7,665 nt of DNA, from positions 1-7,665 of the forward strand of contig JAWANJ010000043.1 in assembly GCA_038895395.1 (NCBI GenBank), in the 5' to 3' direction. The translations under genes and the position numbers were made by a program. Every line of letters begins with the position of its first letter. The stretch's first letter is position 1. The notes beneath the pieces were generated by a model. It saw only the letters and a program-made list of their open reading frames with translations. It searched no databases and was not told the DNA's origin. This DNA comes from DTGL01 sp038895395 (lineage in GTDB: Archaea > Iainarchaeota > Iainarchaeia > Iainarchaeales > DTGL01). Positions 1-5,911 of the stretch are shown here, in pieces.

Positions 1-1
1 C

Positions 2-628
2 GTGGTTGTTGGAATTTATCGTACAGGCTCCAAGATTTTCAATTATGGGGTGCTTATGGATATTGACGATCTTCGTGATCTTATTGGATTTCCAAAAGAC
101 AAGGTCTCACAAATCAGCGTAGAGCTTGAAAACCCAGAAATGATTGATAAAATTGCCAAAACAATAAAATTTAAACTTGGCGATAAGTACAGGGTGATAA
201 ATTCTAGCCAGTTTGCTGAATCGCTTTCAGATGTTTTGGGAAGTGTCCGCCTTCTTGTGATGGCCGTGGCTTCAATTGCAATACTTGTTGCCGCTGTTGG
301 CATATTAAACACAATGCTTATGAGTGTTATGGAACGTTATAAAGAAATAGGTGTTTTGAAAGCTTGTGGTTGGACTAAAGGCAACATTCTAAAAATGGTG
401 CTTTACGAATCAACTTTGGTTGGCCTAATTGGAGGAATCGCGGGAATTTGTTTAGGTTTTTTTCTATCATATGTGCTACAGCATCAGATCACCACAACAT
501 TGCATATTTCGCCAGAACTGATTGTTGAATCTTTTATTTTTTCGATTACAGTTGGCTTGGTTTCTGGTTTGTATCCAGCATGGAAAGCCAGCAACTTTGA
601 TCCAGTTGATGCTTTAAGAGCAGAATGA
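2..628 (+). CDS. MacB/FtsX-family ABC transporter permease, C-terminal part (5' end outside window)
   Basis: This is the last 208 residues of an integral membrane permease of the MacB/LolC/FtsX family, which works with a separate ATPase subunit to move lipids, peptides or drugs, or to pass force across the membrane. Residues 1-80 are the end of the extracytoplasmic (MacB periplasmic-like core) domain. Three hydrophobic segments follow at about 83-107, 134-159 and 172-193. The loop after the first carries the family signature ERYKEIGVLKACGWTKGNI (111-129), and the C-terminus has the usual GLYPAWKASNFDPVDALR ending (189-206). The frame is open to the left edge, so the GTG at position 2 is probably internal; family members usually have one more membrane segment and a larger outer domain before this point. 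The cognate ATPase probably lies to the left. The substrate cannot be told from this fragment. Confidence 0.9.
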   Translation: MVVGIYRTGSKIFNYGVLMDIDDLRDLIGFPKDKVSQISVELENPEMIDKIAKTIKFKLGDKYRVINSSQFAESLSDVLGSVRLLVMAVASIAILVAAVGILNTMLMSVMERYKEIGVLKACGWTKGNILKMVLYESTLVGLIGGIAGICLGFFLSYVLQHQITTTLHISPELIVESFIFSITVGLVSGLYPAWKASNFDPVDALRAE

Positions 629-663
629 CTTAAAATACATATGAATATTTTATCATAACAAAA

Positions 664-669
664 TTTTTT
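664..669 (+). terminator. Possible T-tract terminator of the ABC permease
   Basis: A run of six T (664-669) follows an A-rich stretch 36 bases after the permease stop. Archaeal transcription often ends at such T-runs without a stable hairpin. The region is AT-rich throughout, so one T6 run is weak evidence. Confidence 0.3.
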
Positions 670-695
670 ATCACCACATAAGCTGTTACCAAAAC

Positions 696-704
696 TATTA
701 AATA
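696..704 (+). promoter_or_regulatory. TATA-like box for the tiny lysine-rich ORF
   Basis: TATTAAATA is preceded by an A-rich CCAAAAC stretch that could act as the TFB recognition element. A start about 25 bases downstream would fall near 726. That leaves a leader of about 38 bases containing the GGGGGTGAG Shine-Dalgarno and the ATG at 764. The spacing fits an archaeal promoter, but TATA-like words are common in DNA this AT-rich. Confidence 0.42.
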
Positions 705-752
705 CTAGTTTTACATTTTATTATTACGTTATGCTAGGAATGTTTTTTATAG

Positions 753-759
753 GGGGTGA
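753..759 (+). promoter_or_regulatory. Strong Shine-Dalgarno before the tiny ORF
   Basis: GGGGTGA (753-759) is close to the ideal archaeal GGAGGTGA complement of the 16S 3' end, with one A-to-G change that still allows a G-U pair. It ends four bases before the ATG at 764. It is the best ribosome binding site in the window, and it is the main reason to take the ten-codon ORF seriously. Confidence 0.5.
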
Positions 760-763
760 GTTG

Positions 764-796
764 ATGGCAAAGAAAAAAAAAGCAAAAAAGAAGTAA
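764..796 (+). CDS. Putative 10-residue lysine-rich micropeptide
   Basis: ATG GCA AAG through TAA encodes MAKKKKAKKK: eight lysines, one alanine spacer after each end of the first block, and no other residue type. It has a TATA-like box at 696-704, a strong Shine-Dalgarno at 753-759, an enclosing stem (749-819) and a T-run (830-836), so it has all the parts of an independent unit. The frame is also open upstream to ATG codons at 731 and 740, which would add a short hydrophobic leader; the Shine-Dalgarno position favours 764. No function is recognised. A peptide this basic could bind nucleic acid, or translation of consecutive AAA/AAG codons could itself be the signal, as in a leader peptide, although no gene follows on this strand. 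The competing view is that the A-runs are simply the T-tract terminator of the opposite-strand nitroreductase operon. Confidence 0.4.
   Translation: MAKKKKAKKK
773..789 (-). terminator. T9/T6 tract, terminator of the ATPase-nitroreductase transcript
   Basis: Read on the minus strand, the A-runs at 784-789 and 773-781 are T6 and T9 tracts separated by GC, about 45 to 60 bases after the nitroreductase stop. T-runs of this length are the usual archaeal termination signal. The same bases are the lysine codons of the tiny plus-strand ORF, so they may serve both purposes. Confidence 0.5.
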
Positions 797-828
797 CTGT
801 TTAACTCCCACCACCCTATTTCAAATTA

Positions 829-836
829 ATTTTTTT
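829..836 (+). terminator. T-tract ending the short plus-strand unit
   Basis: Seven T (830-836) lie ten bases after the enclosing stem that ends at 819, so a plus-strand transcript starting near 726 would be about 110 bases long. The tract runs into the stop codon of the convergent nitroreductase gene. Confidence 0.42.
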
Positions 837-1311
837 ATTTTATCTTTTTCTCATTTGTATAGCCCAGAGGCATTATAGCTATTGGAATTTCTTCTTGAAG
901 ATTTAATATTTTTTTGACGCGATCATCATCAAATGCTCCAACCCAACAAGTAGCCAGTCCAAGTGCGGTAGCTGCAAGCTGTGCATAGCTAGCAGCAATT
1001 GTTGCATCTTGTATACAATAAAGTTCAGCACCTCTTTTACCGTAACGTTTACTGCTTATTTTTGGCAGAGCACAAAAGACTAACACTAATGGTGCTTCTG
1101 AAATAAATTGTTGAAAAAAAGCAGCTTCGGTAAGTTTATCTTTTGTTTCCTGATCTTTTATAACATAAACCCTATAAGCCTTTAGGTTTCCCGCACTTGG
1201 AGCCTTGCTAAGAGTTTTCAATATTTTTTCCAAAAGTTTTTCATCCACATTTTTGCTCAAATAACTTCTGGCTGAAAATCTTTTGTCTACAACCTCAAAG
1301 AACTCCATCAT
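835..1311 (-). CDS. Nitroreductase-family FMN flavoprotein
   Basis: This 158-residue protein belongs to the nitroreductase/flavin reductase fold, homodimeric enzymes that bind FMN and transfer electrons from NAD(P)H to varied acceptors. Visible marks are the N-terminal phosphate-binding RFSARSY (11-17), APSAGNLKAYRVYVI (37-51) where the family usually has APSxxNxQP, the central helix IQDATIAASYAQLAATALGL (100-119), TCWVGAF (121-127) and the closing IPIAIMPLGYTNE (142-154). The protein is short for the family, whose members often have 170-220 residues, but no motif block is missing. The natural substrate cannot be predicted. It is translationally coupled to the upstream Ca2+-ATPase through an ATGA overlap. 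A GGTGAT motif (1319-1314) lies two bases before the first ATG (1311) and five before the second (1308), so the second ATG may be the true start. Confidence 0.88.
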   Translation of the reverse strand: MMEFFEVVDKRFSARSYLSKNVDEKLLEKILKTLSKAPSAGNLKAYRVYVIKDQETKDKLTEAAFFQQFISEAPLVLVFCALPKISSKRYGKRGAELYCIQDATIAASYAQLAATALGLATCWVGAFDDDRVKKILNLQEEIPIAIMPLGYTNEKKIK

Positions 1312-4031
1312 TTATCACCAAAAAAAGCTTTTTCTATTTGGACCATTATGAACATCAACAGAGTAAAAACAATAGTAGCAATCAATATTGTTGACCATTC
1401 GGCAAGTGACAAAGGAACTACTTTAAAAATCAAGCTTAATGGTGTGTATAAAACAAGAATCTGTAACAGCAACGCTAAAGACAATGACATCCAAAGCCAC
1501 TTGTTGCTAAAAATTTTAACCTTGTAACTTGCTCTTACAGCATTGGTACGTACAAGCTCAAAGACAACTATACATGTAAAGGCAGTGGTTTGCGCTATAA
1601 GGAATCGATCTTTTGTATTATCATCTATGCTAAATATAGTGTACAAAAATACACCCATAACAACAAAAGCCATTATCAGACCTATTGAAAATATTGAAAA
1701 AATAAATCTTTTGGTGATTATACCTTCACCCTTCTTCCTGGGCTTTCTTTTCATAACATCTTCTGCTGCGGGATCCACACCTAATGCTATGGCTGGCATG
1801 CTGTCAGTCAACATGTTGATCCAAAGTAACTGTGCAGCTGTCAGTATAGCTACGCCTTCACTAAAGTTAAAAAATATCTGAGTAAGGGTAAATATTAAAA
1901 CAATTAAGACTTCGCCCAAATTTGCAGAAAGCATATAGTTTACAAACTTCTTTATGTTATCAAATATCGCTCGACCTTCTTCAACAGCATCCTTTATGGT
2001 CACAAAGTTATCATCTAAAAGTACTAAATCACTAACTTCTTTGGCAATGTCAGTTCCGCGTATTCCCATTGCAATGCCAACATCTGCTTTTTTTAGAGCT
2101 AAGGCATCATTGGCTCCATCGCCAGTCATGGCAACAACATATTTTTTTGCGTGCAATGCATCTATTATTCTTACCTTTTGAGTCGGTGATACTCTAGCAA
2201 ATATTTCAATAGAATCTATCCTTTCAATAAGTTCTTGATCAGTTATCCCATCGAGGTCATTGCTGCTAATGGCATTTTCTGTGGAAAACCCCAATTCTGA
2301 GCCGATAGCCTTGGCTGTTTCAAGGTTGTCTCCAGTGACCATGATTACCTTTATGCCAGCGTATCTACAATCCTCTAACGCCTTTTTTACTCCAGCCCGT
2401 GGAGGATCAAGCATTCCCTGAAGCCCCAAAAACAAAAGATCTTTTTCAATTTCTTTTTCATCGATTTTTGTAGGCTCGGTTTCTATTTCTTTTGTAGCAA
2501 ACGCTAGAACCCTAAGTGCCTTTTTTGCCATTGCATTGTTTTCAGCAAGTATTTTTTCTTTTAGTTCTTTGGTAAGCTTCAATTTCTTTCCTTCGATAAG
2601 TACATAACTGCATTTCTCTAGCAAAAATTCTGGCGCACCTTTAGAATAAACCACCAGCTTTCCAGAAACATCACATACTACACTCATTAATTTTCTATCG
2701 CTGGTAAATGGAATCTCATAAATTCTTGGTTTATTTTTTCTCTCCAAGTTTGGTTCAATACCTGCCTTAACTGCAGAAACTAGAAGAGCTATTTCTGTTG
2801 GATCACCAAAGTAACTTGGTTTTCCATTTATATAATTCATTGTTGCGTCATTGCATAGTACTCCACACTCAAGTATTGGATAAATTTCTGTAGATTTAAC
2901 AGAATGTCCATCTTTGCAAAAATCCCCTTTTGTGTCATATCCTGTGCCAGTTACCTCATATGTGTAACCATTGAAATATATTTTTCTCACGGTCATCATG
3001 TTTTCTGTTAGAGTACCTGTCTTGTCAGTACATATAACATTTACAGAACCGAGACTTTCTGCTACAGGTAGTTTTCTTGCAAGTGCATTTTTTTTGGCCA
3101 TTTTTCTAACCCCAAGCGTTAGAACAACACTTACTACAACTGGTAGCCCCTCAGGTACCGCAGCAACAGCCAATGAAACAGATCTAAGGAATATTTCCAT
3201 AAGTGTGTCATTGATTATTGCAACCTGCAAAATTGCAACTATTGCAACAATTGCTAAAACCCCAATGCCGATAGACTTGCCAAGGCGATCGATCTCGATT
3301 TGGAATGGTGTAGGTCTTTCTTGGACTTCTGAGAGCATTTTTGCTATGCGTCCTATTTCAGTATTTTGGCCAGTAGCAACTACAACAGCCTTTGCCCTTC
3401 CTTTGGTGACAAATGTGTTCATGTAAAGCATGTTTGCTCTGTCTGCAAGAGTTGCATCCTTTCGAATTTTCTGATCAGTTTTTGTCACAGGCAAACTTTC
3501 TCCAGTGAGCATTGATTCGTCAACTTCAAGATTTGATTGTTCTATGATACGTGCATCTGCTGGTACCTTTGAACCCGCTTCTACTATAATTATGTCACCA
3601 GGAACAACAAGTTCTGCAGGTATGACTTTTTCAATACCATCACGCAAAACAACGGCAGTTGGTGCAGCAAGCTTCTTAAGTGCTAGGATGCTTTTTTCAG
3701 CTTTATATTCTTGGAAAAAACCAATGAAAGCATTTACTACAAGTATAATCAAAATAAGCAAGGCATCAATTTCGTGGCCTTCACCTCCAGGCAACATACT
3801 CATAAAAAAGGAAATAAGGGCAGCCAAAATGAGAATTATGATTAAATAATCTGTAAACTGCTTCAAGAAGATTTTTAAAGGGTTTATCTTTCTTTCAGCC
3901 TCAATCGTGTTTTTACCATACAGTTCAAGTCTTCTTTTAGCTTCAGTCTCACTTAGTCCCTGAGAGTTGCTGTTCAATTTGTCCAAGACTTCTTTAAAAT
4001 CTAAAGCATGCCAATCCATAGATAAAACCAT
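1308..4031 (-). CDS. P-type Ca2+-transporting ATPase (P2A, SERCA-like)
   Basis: This 907-residue P-type ATPase probably exports Ca2+ across the cytoplasmic membrane using ATP. It has an N-terminal cation-ATPase domain (about 5-75), actuator loop TGES (176-179), PEGLP in M4 (293-297), phosphorylated aspartate D336 in CTDKTGTLT, the nucleotide-binding KGAPE (464-468), TGDN (566-569) and the hinge TGDGAND (636-642). About ten hydrophobic segments are visible: near 61-79, 86-107, 252-273, 281-305, 697-720, 727-750, 774-800, 811-828, 843-866 and 874-897. The positions that bind both Ca2+ ions in SERCA appear conserved: E294 (M4), N704 and E707 (M5), N739, T742 and D743 (M6), and E825 (M8). This argues against a Na+/K+, H+ or Mn2+ single-site pump. 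Met5 (start at 4019) fits family N-termini better than Met1; neither has a clear Shine-Dalgarno. The nitroreductase gene overlaps its stop codon. Confidence 0.95.
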   Translation of the reverse strand: MVLSMDWHALDFKEVLDKLNSNSQGLSETEAKRRLELYGKNTIEAERKINPLKIFLKQFTDYLIIILILAALISFFMSMLPGGEGHEIDALLILIILVVNAFIGFFQEYKAEKSILALKKLAAPTAVVLRDGIEKVIPAELVVPGDIIIVEAGSKVPADARIIEQSNLEVDESMLTGESLPVTKTDQKIRKDATLADRANMLYMNTFVTKGRAKAVVVATGQNTEIGRIAKMLSEVQERPTPFQIEIDRLGKSIGIGVLAIVAIVAILQVAIINDTLMEIFLRSVSLAVAAVPEGLPVVVSVVLTLGVRKMAKKNALARKLPVAESLGSVNVICTDKTGTLTENMMTVRKIYFNGYTYEVTGTGYDTKGDFCKDGHSVKSTEIYPILECGVLCNDATMNYINGKPSYFGDPTEIALLVSAVKAGIEPNLERKNKPRIYEIPFTSDRKLMSVVCDVSGKLVVYSKGAPEFLLEKCSYVLIEGKKLKLTKELKEKILAENNAMAKKALRVLAFATKEIETEPTKIDEKEIEKDLLFLGLQGMLDPPRAGVKKALEDCRYAGIKVIMVTGDNLETAKAIGSELGFSTENAISSNDLDGITDQELIERIDSIEIFARVSPTQKVRIIDALHAKKYVVAMTGDGANDALALKKADVGIAMGIRGTDIAKEVSDLVLLDDNFVTIKDAVEEGRAIFDNIKKFVNYMLSANLGEVLIVLIFTLTQIFFNFSEGVAILTAAQLLWINMLTDSMPAIALGVDPAAEDVMKRKPRKKGEGIITKRFIFSIFSIGLIMAFVVMGVFLYTIFSIDDNTKDRFLIAQTTAFTCIVVFELVRTNAVRASYKVKIFSNKWLWMSLSLALLLQILVLYTPLSLIFKVVPLSLAEWSTILIATIVFTLLMFIMVQIEKAFFGDK
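1314..1319 (-). promoter_or_regulatory. GGTGAT ribosome binding site of the nitroreductase gene
   Basis: GGTGAT on the minus strand is both the Gly-Asp codons at the end of the ATPase and a perfect match to the 16S 3' end complement. It serves the overlapping downstream start, and its spacing slightly favours the second of two tandem ATG codons (1308). Confidence 0.6.
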
Positions 4032-4067
4032 ATTTAGGCTTTACAAGCACAGCGCAATACAGTGTTC

Positions 4068-4075
4068 ATATTAAA
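4068..4075 (-). promoter_or_regulatory. Weak TATA-like box upstream of the ATPase
   Basis: On the minus strand TTTAATAT follows a T-rich stretch. A start about 25 bases on would fall near 4047, leaving a leader of about 16 bases before the first ATG. Similar words occur further up at 4080-4110, so the exact box is uncertain. The 102-base gap after tatD suggests that the ATPase operon has its own promoter. Confidence 0.33.
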
Positions 4076-4133
4076 AAACTCTTTAATAAATACCCATTTA
4101 ATAAATAAATCTTTTTACTATAATTTAAACTAA

Positions 4134-4886
4134 CTATTTATCAAAAAGTGTTTTTAGATTTAAAGCCGCAATGTTTTCCATATCATTAAAACTGATGTCT
4201 TTTAATTCACAAAATTTTTCTGCAACTTTTTTTACCCAACATGGCACTGCTGCTTGACCATTGTATGTCACAGGTGCGTCAGTTTCAAACAAAACGTTTT
4301 CCAAAGGAATTTTTTTTGCAAAATTAATCACATGTTCTTGAAATAAAATGCTTGGCCCAATGCTCACAAAGTACCCCAAGGAAATTGCCTTTTCTAAAAG
4401 TTTTTCATCAGAGATAAACCAATGAAGAACTACCTTTTCAGCTTCGTTTTTTGCGAGAGTTTCAATGCACTCTTTTCTTGCGCCTCTTGAATGTACAATT
4501 ATCGGTTTTTTAAATCGCTTTGATAACTCTATGTGTTTTTCAAATAATCTTAATTGAAGTTCTTTCTGATTGGGATCAGCAAACATATAATCAAGACCTG
4601 TTTCACCTATGGCAACACAGCAATCATTCGAAATATTTTTTTCAATAAAAGATGTGCTTTTCAACAACAAAGAAAAGTTTTCAACAGTTATCTCGTTTGG
4701 ATGTATGCCTAAAGCACATCTCACAAAAGGGTATTTTTCAGATATAGCCAAATTTTTTTGCATACTTTTTGGATTTACTGAATTTGTCACTACTAATGAA
4801 ATACCTTCTTCAAAGGCTTTTTTTAGCTCTTGGTCTAATTTGGCAGACTCAAACTCGTCAAGGTGACAATGAATATCTGCAAGCAT
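4134..4886 (-). CDS. TatD-family metal-dependent hydrolase (putative deoxyribonuclease)
   Basis: This 250-residue TIM-barrel protein of the amidohydrolase superfamily has the usual TatD length. TatD relatives are Mg2+-dependent 3'-5' exonucleases or deoxyribonucleases implicated in DNA repair and RNA processing; the in vivo role in archaea is unsettled. All six expected metal ligands are visible: H6 and H8 in DIHCHLD, E95 in IGETGLDY, H132 in PIIVHSRG, H155 in VVLHWF and D203 in LFETDAP. CALGIHPNE (57-65) is also typical. The C-terminal part after TDAP is less conserved than in bacterial TatD, with GQAAVPCWVKKVAEKF where many members have R(G)xxNxP. ATG at 4886 puts DIHCHLD at the expected N-terminus. 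No GGTG motif precedes it, so the mRNA may have a short leader or none. It is divergent from the nuclease remnant across 52 bases. Confidence 0.92.
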   Translation of the reverse strand: MLADIHCHLDEFESAKLDQELKKAFEEGISLVVTNSVNPKSMQKNLAISEKYPFVRCALGIHPNEITVENFSLLLKSTSFIEKNISNDCCVAIGETGLDYMFADPNQKELQLRLFEKHIELSKRFKKPIIVHSRGARKECIETLAKNEAEKVVLHWFISDEKLLEKAISLGYFVSIGPSILFQEHVINFAKKIPLENVLFETDAPVTYNGQAAVPCWVKKVAEKFCELKDISFNDMENIAALNLKTLFDK

Positions 4887-5346
4887 AAAATCAAGGTAAA
4901 ATAAAAGGTTTTTATGCAGATTGTAATACTAAAAAGTTATGGATTATAAGTTATCTCCAACAACGCTAACACTTTTTTTGGAATGTAAAATCAAGAACAA
5001 TCCTCTTTGCAGTGGTTGCAAGCTTTTTAGTGATAAGGAAAAGCTTCGGGAATGGGAAATGTATGAAAAGGTCTGCAATATAGGCATATTTCAAAACAGG
5101 GGATTTTGCACAAAAGATGACAGCGTATCATTCTATGAGCTTCAGCTTGACATTTATAATCTTTTGTTGATAAAAAATGGCTACATAACAGAAGATTTTG
5201 GCCATCTGCTATTCTACTATCCAAAAGAAGTAAAGGGGCTTGTGAAATCCAGAGCGTGGAGCTATAAATCTTGATGAGGCGATTGCTGTGCTTAAGCTTA
5301 AAGAACCACCAAGGCCAGCAGAAGATTGTAGCTTCTGTACGTGGGC

Positions 5347-5352
5347 AAAAAA
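5347..5352 (-). terminator. T6 tract after the arrestin-like gene
   Basis: On the minus strand this is TTTTTT, about 16 bases after the arrestin-like stop codon. With the plus-strand T8 run at 5362-5369 it makes a compact two-way terminator between convergent genes. Confidence 0.38.
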
Positions 5353-5361
5353 TGGCTTTAA

Positions 5362-5369
5362 TTTTTTTT
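5362..5369 (+). terminator. T8 tract at the end of the nuclease remnant
   Basis: Eight T immediately precede the TAG that ends the remnant's second frame. They are flanked by a short GGCT/AGCC inverted repeat (5354-5357 and 5370-5373). It would end plus-strand transcription before it entered the opposing arrestin-like gene. Confidence 0.4.
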
Positions 5370-5820
5370 AGCCGATGTTTATTTGTACCTTTTTTGCTAC
5401 GTCAAAACCCATCGGCACGTCCAATGCTGCTTCTACAAACCATTTTGGCTTGGGTACTAGCGACATTGCAAATTGCATAACAGCACCTAAAGCGCCAGCA
5501 CTGCTCAAATCAACCTTTGCCATTAGGTCTTGTGGAATTGTGATCTCAAAATTGTATTCGCCGCTGAGGTATTCTTTTTCTCCATCAAGGTTCATTTCAA
5601 AGGAATAAACAATTTCAGGATAACTGCTCCGAGTTGGTCTGTTAGACCCAAACGTAACTGTTGTTGTGCTTCTTCTTTCTCCAAAGAAACGTACCTTCAA
5701 ACGCCTTGCTTTTATTGGCTTATTTAAGGCAAGGATTACCTTTCCCCTGATTGCTTCTCCTGGACGGTAGTTAAACTTTTCAAGTTGCAGATCTATTTTC
5801 CCTTTTCCAAACCTAAACAT
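5368..5820 (-). CDS. Arrestin-fold (Spo0M-like) protein
   Basis: This 150-residue protein resembles the N-terminal arrestin-like domain found in Spo0M-type proteins of bacteria and archaea. The signature is KIDLQLEKFNYRPGEAIRGK (8-27), with the YxPGExIxGxV element at 18-28, then PIKARRLKVRFFGERR (35-50), an acidic/aromatic strand around IVYSFEMNL (70-78) and the closing WFVEAALDVPMGFDVAKK (127-144). No signal peptide or membrane helix is seen, so it is probably a cytosolic beta-sandwich used for protein binding. It is about half the length of bacterial Spo0M and seems to be a single domain. The start at 5820 is supported by AAGGTG five bases before the ATG and by a TATA-like box at 5865-5874. 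Function in archaea is unknown; the fold assignment is firmer than any role. Confidence 0.8.
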   Translation of the reverse strand: MFRFGKGKIDLQLEKFNYRPGEAIRGKVILALNKPIKARRLKVRFFGERRSTTTVTFGSNRPTRSSYPEIVYSFEMNLDGEKEYLSGEYNFEITIPQDLMAKVDLSSAGALGAVMQFAMSLVPKPKWFVEAALDVPMGFDVAKKVQINIG

Positions 5821-5825
5821 AGCAA

Positions 5826-5832
5826 CACCTTC
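5826..5832 (-). promoter_or_regulatory. GAAGGTG ribosome binding site of the arrestin-like gene
   Basis: GAAGGTG on the minus strand ends five bases before the ATG at 5820, the same spacing seen at the tiny lysine-rich ORF. It fixes the start. Confidence 0.6.
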
Positions 5833-5864
5833 TTTTTCAAGATTAAGGATATGATAACAAAAGT

Positions 5865-5874
5865 AATATAAAAT
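5865..5874 (-). promoter_or_regulatory. TATA box of the arrestin-like gene
   Basis: ATTTTATATT on the minus strand is a good archaeal TATA element. A start about 25 bases downstream, near 5843, gives a leader of about 23 bases holding the ribosome binding site. The agreement of the box, leader length and ribosome site raises confidence. Confidence 0.5.
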
Positions 5875-5911
5875 AATAACGCATGAGCATTGAGGTAAAA
5901 ATTAACGATAA

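Larger units (their letters stand above)
749..819 (+). promoter_or_regulatory. Stem enclosing the tiny ORF and burying its Shine-Dalgarno
   Basis: Bases 749-762 (ATAGGGGGTGAGTT) pair with 803-819 (AACTCCCACCACCCTAT). The blocks are ATAGGG/CCCTAT (6 bp), GGTG/CACC (4 bp) and AGTT/AACT (4 bp), giving 14 pairs. Bulges occur only on the 3' side (A813 and C807-C808). The 40-base loop 763-802 contains the ORF 764-796 from start to stop, and the Shine-Dalgarno GGTGA (755-759) lies wholly in the stem. This geometry would let ribosome entry and RNA folding compete. It could equally be a stabilising or terminating stem, because a T7 run follows at 830-836. Confidence 0.5.
4939..5371 (+). pseudogene. 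Decayed PD-(D/E)XK (RecB/Cas4-like) nuclease
   Basis: The first open part (4939-5274) encodes 111 residues resembling pieces of an archaeal PD-(D/E)XK nuclease family: LSPTTLTLFLEC (5-16), KLFSDKEKLREWE (28-40), NRGFCTKDDS (53-62) and YELQLDIYNLLLIKNGY (66-82), which contains the RecB QxxxY motif (Q69, Y73), followed by HLLFYYPKEV (89-98). From memory of the family, full proteins have about 220-280 residues and carry the catalytic Glu/Asp...Asp-Tyr-Lys-Thr-Arg-Gly region just before the segment matching NRGF. Here that core is gone. After residue 103 the match stops and continues in the next frame (about 5249-5368) as NPERGAINLDEA and PAEDCSFCTWAKNG, the expected C-terminal CxxC tail, ending at TAG 5369-5371. 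Internal loss plus a frameshift points to a dead gene. The shortened N-terminal ORF could still be translated. It overlaps the convergent arrestin-like gene by four bases. Confidence 0.72.

Noticed and set aside
2971..3426. Open frame of 151 codons on the plus strand opposite the ATPase
   Set aside because: It lies wholly antisense to a well-conserved ATPase region, has no ribosome site, and its composition (Thr/Ser/Ala/Ile-rich) is what the opposite reading of that gene gives. Shorter open frames at 1543-1881, 1954-2181 and 3505-3849 are rejected for the same reason.
4609..4866. Plus-strand open frame of 85 codons opposite tatD
   Set aside because: It is fully antisense to the conserved TatD N-terminal half and shows no start signals.
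4897..4936. Divergent promoters between tatD and the nuclease remnant
   Set aside because: Several TATA-like words occur in both directions, but none has convincing spacing to either start, so no specific site is called.
5271..5480. Plus-strand frame of 69 codons starting at the end of the nuclease ORF
   Set aside because: It does not match the nuclease tail, which is in a different frame, and it runs antisense into the conserved arrestin-like gene.
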